Of a stretch of 27,430 nt of DNA, positions 17,122-24,515 are shown in pieces. A model generated the notes under the pieces. The model saw nothing but the letters and a program-made list of their open reading frames with translations, did no database searches and was not told the DNA's origin. Location: NCBI RefSeq assembly GCF_039928515.1, contig NZ_JBDSSZ010000211.1; one strand, written 5' to 3'. This DNA comes from Capsulimonas sp039928515. GTDB lineage: Bacteria > Armatimonadota > Armatimonadia > Armatimonadales > Capsulimonadaceae. Made by a program: the position numbers and the translations under genes. Numbering within the stretch: the first letter of the stretch is position 1; each line of letters starts with the position of its first letter.

Positions 17122-18745
17122 CGAAAATATGCTCCAAAAAAGATATCCATCGTTTCTTGTTAGATTGATGATATAATTTTTCTATCCACGGCAAAATATT
17201 ATGTGCTCGATGCGCGCCTATTTCTGTCAAAACTGCATTTGGTGTTAGTAACCGCTTAGTAGCATCATGTGCAAAGAGAAAGTCATGTAGCTTATCATGC
17301 CGAAAGCGATAAGAATATCCTTCATTATGGATTATTATTCTCCAGCTCTCTAAGCGACGTTGCGTAACGGTACTCGGAGACGTTAGAATTATAGTCCGAT
17401 CATTTGATTTCATAGCTTCACGGGCTATGCGCATGGCTTCTGCTATAACATAATCCCCAAAAGCTACACCTTGGTTTGCTTGAGACGTTTCACTAGCCCG
17501 AATTGCGTTTATATATTTATCCCAAAGCTCGTTTTCATCAAGAATTAAATTAAAATCAAAATCTGGATTAGTTAATTTTATTTGACTAACTAAAGACAAA
17601 TTTAATAAATTTTTAGAAAGAAACAATATTTGTGGTGACCACTCACTTAATCCTATTGACTTAAAAATATCAACAATAACTGGATCCGGCAAGTCTTCAC
17701 ATATTATTTCTTGAATCCCCGCATTGATTAGAATGTCGGTCAACTTTATTTCAGATGCTTCGCTCCGCCTGGAAAGAACTACAACTTTAACGCCGTGTAA
17801 TCTTAAGCATTTTTGAGCAAGATTTGCAAACACCCCACCTGCTCTATCAGCCGAAACACTGTCTAGTTGATCAATAATCAATCGACAACCGAACAATCTT
17901 CCAAGCCGCTCAATTGCATTTATTAATGAATTATTTAAGCCGATTTCTCTATCTAAGCTGAGAAAATCTGTTACATTACTATACCTCCTGGCGTCAAAAT
18001 AAATCACTTTTTCAATTGATTTTCTACATGGGGAGCACAGAGCATATGCGACTCCAGTTTTCCCACTTCCTGCGTCTCCAGTTATAAGTACAGAATTCCC
18101 ATTTTCAATTTTATCTTCAATGACACCAACAATTTCTCTTGAAATAGGATGATCAATGCCGTCTATAGAAGGCTCTCTTATTTGTGCTTGAGTAACAGTA
18201 GAAACTAGATCCACTAGAGTATCAATAGAATCTGCATCATCACCAAAATGAGTGTCTAAAATCCTTCGAACATTCTCTATTTTTTCTAGATCGAATTTAA
18301 ATGCTTCTTGGACTAAATCTTTATAATCAAGAATATTACTTATTGGATCAAAATTGAAATAATTTTCAGTTATGTCTTCATAGTTTTTCTTTGATTTAGT
18401 TTTATTTTTCAGAATATAAATAATTAGATGATCGTACTTCTCATATAAATGATACTTTACAAATTTTTCAAGAGTATCGGTAACCTTCTCAGCAGTATTA
18501 GTAGCAGTAATTTGGATTGCTACCCTTGATATATCATCTGCTAAGTCTATGGCGTATTTATTTTTCTCTACGTGATTTACATTATGTAAATTATGATAGC
18601 CGTACAATTCTTTGAATAAAGGAACGAGTACGTCTTCTGCTATTATATTTGCGTCGGTACGCCTCGCAGAGGAAGCAAGTTGTACTTTAGCATAGAAACG
18701 AGCCATCAGGTCTTCTATTTGATTTTGCGATTGTTGTTGTCTCAC
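17114..18745 (-). CDS. SMEK-domain P-loop NTPase (STAND-like)
   Basis: A 543-residue ATP-binding protein. The N-terminal part (about residues 10-150) matches the SMEK-type module as I know it: NIIAEDVLVPLFKELYGY, YAIDLAD (64-70), VAIQITATNTAEKV (75-88), then KYDHLIIYIL. A P-loop NTPase domain follows, with Walker A GDAGSGKT (223-230), Walker B-like LIIDQLD (289-295) and a sensor-like VVVLSRRSE (321-329). The C-terminus is helical with the FRHDKLHDFLFAH motif (481-493) typical of STAND-type NTPases. The start is GTG at 18745; there is no clear ribosome-binding site, and an ATG at 18706 is the alternative. It is first in a two-gene AT-rich operon. The likely role is nucleotide-driven sensing in anti-phage or other conflict (inference). 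Confidence 0.85.
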   Translation of the reverse strand: MRQQQSQNQIEDLMARFYAKVQLASSARRTDANIIAEDVLVPLFKELYGYHNLHNVNHVEKNKYAIDLADDISRVAIQITATNTAEKVTDTLEKFVKYHLYEKYDHLIIYILKNKTKSKKNYEDITENYFNFDPISNILDYKDLVQEAFKFDLEKIENVRRILDTHFGDDADSIDTLVDLVSTVTQAQIREPSIDGIDHPISREIVGVIEDKIENGNSVLITGDAGSGKTGVAYALCSPCRKSIEKVIYFDARRYSNVTDFLSLDREIGLNNSLINAIERLGRLFGCRLIIDQLDSVSADRAGGVFANLAQKCLRLHGVKVVVLSRRSEASEIKLTDILINAGIQEIICEDLPDPVIVDIFKSIGLSEWSPQILFLSKNLLNLSLVSQIKLTNPDFDFNLILDENELWDKYINAIRASETSQANQGVAFGDYVIAEAMRIAREAMKSNDRTIILTSPSTVTQRRLESWRIIIHNEGYSYRFRHDKLHDFLFAHDATKRLLTPNAVLTEIGAHRAHNILPWIEKLYHQSNKKRWISFLEHIFDV

Positions 18746-18754
18746 AATGGTTAA

Positions 18755-18783
18755 ATTATGCAGTCACACCAATAATCCTGCAA
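18755..18783 (-). promoter_or_regulatory. Candidate promoter of the SMEK-NTPase operon
   Basis: On the minus strand TTGCAG is followed after 17 bases by CATAAT. The expected transcription start falls about 3 bases before the GTG start codon, which would make the message leaderless and explain the absence of a ribosome-binding site. Only a weak match at -35. Confidence 0.35.
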
Positions 18784-18871
18784 TGGATGCTCATTTGAGC
18801 AAACTCAATTTTTCTACTGGTAAATCCCCGAATCAGACGTGAAACGGGTATATTGTTTTCGAGGTGCGCAT

Positions 18872-19042
18872 ATGAATTCGATCGTTCATGTGAGTGATGG
18901 CAAAGAAGAAAGCGAAGTTCAAGAGCCGAGACAGGGGCAGAGCATACACGATTGGGAATCAAAACTCAGAGCAATTGGCGTTGACACAGGAGTGTCTTTG
19001 CCGGATGAGGCGACACGACGCGAATGCATCTATGAGGATTAA
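18872..19042 (+). CDS. Small hypothetical protein
   Basis: A possible 56-residue, charged, soluble protein (MNSIVHVSDGKEESE... ending ECIYED) with no motif I recognise. The ATG at 18872 is chosen over the GTG at 18839 because GAGGTG lies six bases before it. It is divergent from the AT-rich operon and is followed by a strong hairpin. Base composition is nearer the host average than the operon. It could be real, or a chance frame with a good ribosome-binding site. Confidence 0.45.
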   Translation: MNSIVHVSDGKEESEVQEPRQGQSIHDWESKLRAIGVDTGVSLPDEATRRECIYED

Positions 19043-19053
19043 CGGGGATTCAG

Positions 19054-19099
19054 CACAATAGCCCTCTCAGAGATCCATATCTCTGGTAGGGCTATTGTG
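19054..19099. terminator. Long hairpin between the small ORF and the GntR/LacI-type gene
   Basis: CACAATAGCCCT (19054-19065) pairs perfectly with 19088-19099, and an inner AGAGAT/ATCTCT pair extends the stem. It lies between convergent reading frames and ends one base before the regulator stop codon. No T-run follows on either strand. Confidence 0.6.
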
Positions 19100-19100
19100 A

Positions 19101-20276
19101 TTACAATGCCGGCCCGTTGCTGCTTTCGCGCACCATGAGGCGGGCGGGAAGCTCGATGGTCTGGGGGGAAGCGGAGCGGTCTTTCAGACGCCGAAGGAGG
19201 ACTTCGACGGCTTTTTTGCCGATCTCTTCATAGGGCTGCGCCATCGTCGTGAGGCCAACGCCGGTGGGGAGCATGGGGACGATGTCGTCAAAGCCGGTCA
19301 CCGCGACATCGCCAGGAACGGACAGGCCCATGGTTTTGAGACGGTTCACCATGTCCACGGCGGCGTAGTCGTTGAACGCCGCCACCGCCGTGGGACGCTC
19401 ATCCTTGGGCAGCCGGAACATCGTGTCCACGGAGGTCCATACCTGCTCCTGGTCCCGTGAGGGAATAGACAGGATCATTTCATCGAGTTTGGCGACACGA
19501 ACGGCTTCCATATATCCCTGAATACGATCCTGAACCGCGCGGATCGGTTCGTTCTTTGTGATATAAGCGATCCGTCGATGGCCCTGGTTCACGAGATGTG
19601 TGATCGTATCGTACATCGCCTGCTGGTTGTTGACGCCGACAAAATCCGTATCGACCCCTTCGATCCGCCGGTCGATTGTCACAAGCGGGATCGCTTGTCG
19701 GACTTCCTCCACAAGCTCTTGGTTGCTTCGATAAGCATAGGGATAAAAGACGGCGCCGCCGAAACCGCGTGTCAGTAAATCGCGGAGCTGCTGCGCCTCG
19801 CGCGCGGCGTTGATCGACTCGGCGTTGATCTCTCCCACATCCACGAACACGGCATGATAGCCGGCGCTCGTCAGCGCCTGACTCATCCCCCAAAAGATCC
19901 GCTGCTGGGAAGTGACGCCACTCTCAAAGTGACCGCCGTGCCACATCATCAGCGCGATCAAGTTGGATGTAGGAACGTAGCTCTCGTGTTTTCGTGGGGG
20001 CTCGGCCGACGCCAGCTCTTCGACGGGGCCGACAATCGGGCGGCAGTGCGGACGGCGGACCACCAGACCGTCGCGCACCAGCTGCTCGATCGCCATGCGC
20101 ACCACGCGTCGATCCACGCCGAGATCCTCGGCGAGGGCGCGCTCGGTGGGGAGCCAGTCCCCCGCCTTGTACTCACCCGATTGGATGTGATCACGCAGCA
20201 TGCCCGCGACCGTGTTCTTGGGATGCTTCGCGGGCGAAATGGAAGTTCGTGATTCTGGTACAGTCATTAACTGCAT
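19101..20276 (-). CDS. GntR-type DNA-binding domain fused to LacI-type sensor
   Basis: A 391-residue regulator. The winged helix of the GntR class is at about residues 20-82 (GDWLPTERALAEDLGVDRR, then MAIEQLVRDGLV). A periplasmic-binding-protein-like sugar sensor of the LacI/GalR type follows, about 105-385 (RIAYITK, AAFNDYAAVDMV, DVAVTGFDD, TTMAQPYEEIGKKAVEVLL). It likely represses until a sugar binds. It lies 12 bases downstream of the GH31 gene on the same strand, so it is probably co-transcribed with it and controls it. The start at 20276 has only a weak ribosome-binding site; residue M4 is an alternative. Confidence 0.9.
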   Translation of the reverse strand: MQLMTVPESRTSISPAKHPKNTVAGMLRDHIQSGEYKAGDWLPTERALAEDLGVDRRVVRMAIEQLVRDGLVVRRPHCRPIVGPVEELASAEPPRKHESYVPTSNLIALMMWHGGHFESGVTSQQRIFWGMSQALTSAGYHAVFVDVGEINAESINAAREAQQLRDLLTRGFGGAVFYPYAYRSNQELVEEVRQAIPLVTIDRRIEGVDTDFVGVNNQQAMYDTITHLVNQGHRRIAYITKNEPIRAVQDRIQGYMEAVRVAKLDEMILSIPSRDQEQVWTSVDTMFRLPKDERPTAVAAFNDYAAVDMVNRLKTMGLSVPGDVAVTGFDDIVPMLPTGVGLTTMAQPYEEIGKKAVEVLLRRLKDRSASPQTIELPARLMVRESSNGPAL

Positions 20277-20288
20277 TATAGCACCATC

Positions 20289-22460
20289 TTAGAACGAGAC
20301 GGAAATGGCCTGCCCATTGTAAAGTGCGGCCTTCGATTGCCCATCGGGCAGTTTCACGATCAGCTGGCGTTTTTGCATCATTCCCGGAAACGATCCCAAA
20401 CGCTTGCCGACCGTCAGAACGCGGCTTTTGTCGTTCCACACCATGGGGATCTCCGATGACTGGCCTTTGAGATATCCATAGTCATCTCCCGCGTCTTCGT
20501 AGAGCGAGAACACGCCGTCGGCGCCGGGATAAACACGCACCTCCAGCGGGTCGATAGGCTTTTCGTCCGTATACTGGAGAACAGGTCCCAATGGCAGGAT
20601 GCCGCCGGCGCGCATATAGACGGGGATCGTAGACATCGAAGCCTTGACGATGGATAACTTGCGGCCGCCTTGAACGGCTTCGTTGGTATTGAAGTCGTAC
20701 CATTTGCCTTCGGGAAGATACACGTCGCGCGAGCCGCCTTCCGTCAGGATGGGCGCCGCCAGCAGATTGCGTCCGAACATCCATTCATCCGTCATGTTAA
20801 AAGTATTGGCGTCGCCGGGAAACTCCAGAAAGAGCGGGCGCATCAGCGGCGCCGCCGTGCGGGCGTTCTCTGCGGCGCAGGTGTAGATATAGGGAATCAG
20901 GCGATATCGCAATTCGATCGCCTGAACCATCGCCGCCTGCGCTTCGTCGCCAAACGCCCAGGGCCAGCGCGGCTCGTTGAGCATGCCGTGCGCGCGCATG
21001 ATGGGCGTGAACACGGCCTGCTCCATCCACCGCGCGTAAAGCTCCGGGCTCGGCGGGCCAAAGAAGCCGCCGGTGTCCGAGCTGGTATAGGGCATCCCAG
21101 CCATGCTGAAGTTCATCAAGGTTCCCGGCTGGTTGCCGAGGGTATTCCACGAGCTGTTGACGTCTCCCGACCAGACCGCCGCGCCAAAGCGCTGCATGCC
21201 CGGCGCGAACGCCCGGTTTATGGTCCAGACGCGCCGCGAGTTCAGGGCGCGCTGTCCCTCCCATTGCGCCCGGCACATCTGGAAGAACTCATCGTAAGTA
21301 TTTTCCGCTTCGTCGTTCCACCAGCCGTCCACGCCGGCCTTCATCAGCGGCGCCTGATGGCTCCACCACCAGGAACGCGCCTCGGGATTATCGAAGTGCA
21401 GGTCAATCTTAATGTTGTTTTGATCGATCTTATCGAGTGGCTTGTGGACATCATCGATAAAAGGGAGCGTCCAGCCCCGATCCAGGGCGTAATCCAGACG
21501 CTCACCGGTCAATCGCGGCTTGCGGATGCCGACGAATTTCAAATGCATGCTCTTCATCAGCGCCAGCGAGCCGTCCGGGAAGTTTTTAGAATTGATCTTC
21601 CAATCGTCGTTGAACCAATCATAGTCGTAGACAAAGGCGTCCACCGGGATCTTGCGATCGCGAAACTGGCGCCATTTGTCCTGAATGTCGGCGGCGTCTT
21701 GATATCCCCAACGGCTCTGCATAAAGCCGAATGTCCAGCGCGGCGGGATCGGCGCTCGTCCGGTCAGGCGCGAATACGCGTCCAGCAGGCCGTAGCCGCC
21801 TTTGCCGGAGACGATCAGATAGGAATTGAGCGACGGGCCGGGAACCTGCCACGTCAGCGTGTTCGCCGTATCGGCCCAGGAAATCCCGTTTTGGTTGTTG
21901 GCGATCAGCGCTCCGTACCCACCGGTGGACCACAAAAACGGGATACGTGTGACGCCGTTGTGAGTGATTTGCGTTCCCGAAGGATGCGTCAGATCCCCGC
22001 TGAAATTCCAGTCTTTGTTGCCTGCGCCATACAGACGCTGGTCAGCGTCGTGAGACAGCGCCAGCGTCATCCCCGTGGAAGTCGCCGTGATGCGTCCACT
22101 GCGTATGAGACTTGCATTTTTCGCGTCACGGATCGTGAAAACGCCATCAGGGTCGAGATGCAAAACGGCTTCCGGGGTGCGAACGGTAACATCCCCCAGC
22201 TTCCCGCGCTGAACGGCGGCCTTGGGCCACGGCTGATCTTCCACAACAAACGGGCTGGCCGGCGGCTCCGGCGCATCCGCGGCGCTGGCGACGATGTGAA
22301 ACGCGCCCGCGTCGACCGCGCTGACGGAGATACGCAAGCCGGAGGCGGTCACCTGCGCGGGTGCGTTCGGGGTGAGAGCGTAAACGTGGGCGGAGGCCCC
22401 AAAACACGAAAGAGCGAACGCCATGCCGAGCGCGCGCGCGGAAGATGTCAATGTTGTCAT
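20289..22460 (-). CDS. Secreted glycoside hydrolase family 31 enzyme
   Basis: A 723-residue GH31 enzyme, the family of alpha-glucosidases and alpha-xylosidases. A signal peptide is at about residues 1-28 (LGMAFALSCFGASAHVYA). An N-terminal beta domain (about 35-235) leads to the TIM barrel with the nucleophile D383 in GWWNDEAEN and the acid/base D433 in WSGDVNSSW; the family regions SRWGYQ (249-254), MPYTSSDTGGF (456-466) and RYRLIPYIYT are present, then C-terminal beta domains. The presence of a signal peptide suggests periplasmic or extracellular action. Substrate is not decided by the sequence; a WND rather than W-DMNE site is common in alpha-xylosidase/alpha-glucosidase-like branches. It heads a two-gene unit with the GntR/LacI-type regulator. 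Confidence 0.92.
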   Translation of the reverse strand: MTTLTSSARALGMAFALSCFGASAHVYALTPNAPAQVTASGLRISVSAVDAGAFHIVASAADAPEPPASPFVVEDQPWPKAAVQRGKLGDVTVRTPEAVLHLDPDGVFTIRDAKNASLIRSGRITATSTGMTLALSHDADQRLYGAGNKDWNFSGDLTHPSGTQITHNGVTRIPFLWSTGGYGALIANNQNGISWADTANTLTWQVPGPSLNSYLIVSGKGGYGLLDAYSRLTGRAPIPPRWTFGFMQSRWGYQDAADIQDKWRQFRDRKIPVDAFVYDYDWFNDDWKINSKNFPDGSLALMKSMHLKFVGIRKPRLTGERLDYALDRGWTLPFIDDVHKPLDKIDQNNIKIDLHFDNPEARSWWWSHQAPLMKAGVDGWWNDEAENTYDEFFQMCRAQWEGQRALNSRRVWTINRAFAPGMQRFGAAVWSGDVNSSWNTLGNQPGTLMNFSMAGMPYTSSDTGGFFGPPSPELYARWMEQAVFTPIMRAHGMLNEPRWPWAFGDEAQAAMVQAIELRYRLIPYIYTCAAENARTAAPLMRPLFLEFPGDANTFNMTDEWMFGRNLLAAPILTEGGSRDVYLPEGKWYDFNTNEAVQGGRKLSIVKASMSTIPVYMRAGGILPLGPVLQYTDEKPIDPLEVRVYPGADGVFSLYEDAGDDYGYLKGQSSEIPMVWNDKSRVLTVGKRLGSFPGMMQKRQLIVKLPDGQSKAALYNGQAISVSF

Positions 22461-22554
22461 GTGAAAGAGAAAACCTTTACAAAAAATTTGGAGCGAACGT
22501 CTCGGACGATTGCATGTTCCAAAGGATTACCGACTGATGTTACGCACATCACGC

Positions 22555-22702
22555 CCGGCGATTAAAATCGCGGCTAGAAAAGCACGATGTGCCCCTCCGG
22601 GCACTCCAGAGAATAAACGATTACGTGTGTTTTCAGGAGTCCACGAGGTGGACATCGTGCACTTCTAAGCCGGGTACCCGCTTGCGGGTGTTTATTCGCC
22701 GG
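22555..22702. repeat. Palindromic intergenic element (148 bases)
   Basis: Second element of the same size and plan as 12332-12480. The outer arms CCGGCGATTAAA and TTTATTCGCCGG are nearly complementary, and TAGAAAAGCACGATGT inside the left arm pairs with ACATCGTGCACTTCTA in the right arm (two mismatches). Nested hairpins include GTGCCC/GGGCAC, GTCCAC/GTGGAC and ACCCGC/GCGGGT. The left 37 bases match 27394-27430 at 34 positions. It has no ORF and occupies most of the gap between the GH31 and GH18-like genes. Confidence 0.8.
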
Positions 22703-22725
22703 CGAGCTGGTTTGCGCAACATCAT

Positions 22726-24447
22726 TTACTGAACGCGCTCCATACGAAATTGCTGCGCGGATGACTCGTTATTCGTATACTGCTGCACCGGCGTTGCATC
22801 GGCTTGGCTGGCGCCCCGGATATCCCAGGCGAGATTGTTGGACGCAAAGTAATAGCTGAACGTCCCGTTGGTGCGCGGACGGATTCGCACGAGCTGATCC
22901 GCCGGATTGCTGGAGCTGTAATCCCAGATCCAGAGAGCCTGTCCTGGAGTGCTGGAGGCATTGGGAGAAACGGCTCGTCCCGGTGTGTAGAGGCTCTGCA
23001 CGGAGAACCAGCCGTCCACGCGCGGATTGAACGCCCACTGGAGCCATGGCTGTGCGACAAACGGGTTTTGCACCACGGCGGCGCCGTTCCCGGCCCCTGT
23101 GACGCCGACATACTTGCCGCTGTTCTCGGCCCGCAGGTAATAATTTCCCCACGGCTGGAGCCGCCATCGCTGTGCGGCGGTGTTAGTGTTCCCATACTGC
23201 TGAACCTTGGCGTTGTCGGCAGTGCTCGCGCCATCGACATCCATGAGCAGGCCGCTGCGCACGTTCTTGATGTTGTACCAGCCACTCCCGACATCGACCA
23301 GATCCCACTGCTGGCTCGGATCTCCATAAGTGTAATCCGTGTCGACCAATTGGGCGCCATTCGTCAGTGAGTCGCCGGCGATCGCCATGGCTTTGCCGCT
23401 GACCCAGGAGATCAATTTAAAGTGGTCGCCGTTTTCCGTTGGCGCCAGCGCCCAGCGCTGATTGCCAGTGCTGCCATCGTAGCCCCACTGGTTTACGTTA
23501 GCCCCGTTCGCCGTATTGCCGCCGATCAAATCGAGACATTTACCGCTGTTCTGGTTCACGATATTGAAGAACGGCACGGGATCGACGCCCAGGCGGAGCG
23601 CTTCCGCCCAGCGAGCGCCGTCGCCAGCGGGAAAGCCGCCGTTGAGCCAGAGAAAGCCGCCATTGATTCCCAGGTTCGTCTGCCACCCTCGAAACTTCGC
23701 CGTCGACGAGGCCATGGTATCAACGTTGCCCCAAAGGCCGGGAGTGACTTTAAAACCGCCGAAGGCGCTGTTCCAGTTGCCCGGATCGTTGCCCGCGCCG
23801 CCATCATAACATTGAAGATAAATCGCATCAACTTTGGAGCCGAGCTGCGATTTGGCGTTCACCCAGAACGCCTGGTTCGTATACGGGCAAAACGTGACTT
23901 TCATCCCAAGTGTGGAAATGAGATTGCCGAACGATACGGCCGATCCTACATCGTAGGTCTGCTCATCGTCGTACTGAATGGCGTCGATCCCCGTCGCGTT
24001 CTTTAGCGCTTGAAAACTTCGGTAAAGAATGCTGCTGGATCCCGTTCCCTGCGACACGATCAGGTTCTTGATGTTGGTGAAGCTCGGATCCCCCCACCCG
24101 CCGATGGTCAGTTCAATACGATTGACGGTCGATGGCGCGGCCTTGCACGCAGCCAGCTTCGCGCCCCAAGTAGAATCCCCGACATAAACGCCGTTCGTCA
24201 CAATGGGCGTCCCATTGTAGTCCAGGTTCCCATTGGACTGCACGTGCATGGTGAATAAAAACAGCGATGTGTACCCCGACGACCGAGCCGTATTCTGCCA
24301 GCTTGCCGACGGCGCATAGAACTCATTTCCAACGAACAGCCCCTTGACTGCGCCCTGACTGGCGCTCATGCCGGTCAGAAACAAGGACCCCGTCAGCATC
24401 GCAATCGTCAGTGATTTCAGCAATCTCTGTGTGTGGGAAGAGCGCAT
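22726..24447 (-). CDS. Secreted GH18-like protein with ricin-type lectin domains
   Basis: A 573-residue secreted protein. A signal peptide (about residues 1-33, cleavage near SQGA-V) is followed by a TIM-barrel-like domain to about residue 290. The sequence GIDAIQYDDEQ (153-163) resembles the DxxDxDxE active-site strand of GH18 chitinase/endo-N-acetylglucosaminidase enzymes, ending in the acidic E162. The rest is beta-trefoil carbohydrate-binding repeats of the ricin B type, about 293-433 and 434-572, marked by NQRW (329-332), SQQW (378-381), AQRW (425-428), LQW (469-471) and AQQF. The lectin part would hold the enzyme on glycan. A good ribosome-binding site (AAGGTG) precedes the ATG. GH18 assignment is from one motif and general layout only. 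Confidence 0.72.
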   Translation of the reverse strand: MRSSHTQRLLKSLTIAMLTGSLFLTGMSASQGAVKGLFVGNEFYAPSASWQNTARSSGYTSLFLFTMHVQSNGNLDYNGTPIVTNGVYVGDSTWGAKLAACKAAPSTVNRIELTIGGWGDPSFTNIKNLIVSQGTGSSSILYRSFQALKNATGIDAIQYDDEQTYDVGSAVSFGNLISTLGMKVTFCPYTNQAFWVNAKSQLGSKVDAIYLQCYDGGAGNDPGNWNSAFGGFKVTPGLWGNVDTMASSTAKFRGWQTNLGINGGFLWLNGGFPAGDGARWAEALRLGVDPVPFFNIVNQNSGKCLDLIGGNTANGANVNQWGYDGSTGNQRWALAPTENGDHFKLISWVSGKAMAIAGDSLTNGAQLVDTDYTYGDPSQQWDLVDVGSGWYNIKNVRSGLLMDVDGASTADNAKVQQYGNTNTAAQRWRLQPWGNYYLRAENSGKYVGVTGAGNGAAVVQNPFVAQPWLQWAFNPRVDGWFSVQSLYTPGRAVSPNASSTPGQALWIWDYSSSNPADQLVRIRPRTNGTFSYYFASNNLAWDIRGASQADATPVQQYTNNESSAQQFRMERVQ

Positions 24448-24480
24448 GGGAACACCTTTGTTCTTTAGGGGCAGATATGG

Positions 24481-24505
24481 CGCCCGGCGAATTTACCGCC
24501 GGGCG
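24481..24505 (-). terminator. Hairpin after the prepilin-like gene
   Basis: A 9-base GC-rich perfect stem (24481-24489 with 24497-24505), loop of 7, lies 11 bases after the prepilin-like stop codon on the minus strand. No T-run follows, so it is a weaker terminator or a processing barrier before the GH18-like gene. Confidence 0.6.
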
Positions 24506-24515
24506 TCGTTACCAT

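Noticed and set aside
22460..22490. LacI-like half-matching operator (TGTAAAGGTTTTCT) before the GH31 start
   Set aside because: It lacks the central CG and one end base of the LacI consensus, and the local regulator has a GntR-type, not LacI-type, DNA-binding domain.
20670..22565. Long plus-strand frame of 631 codons opposite the GH31 gene
   Set aside because: It is an antisense shadow of a high-GC gene; the composition is Arg/His/Gly-rich with no motif, and the minus-strand GH31 has both catalytic residues.
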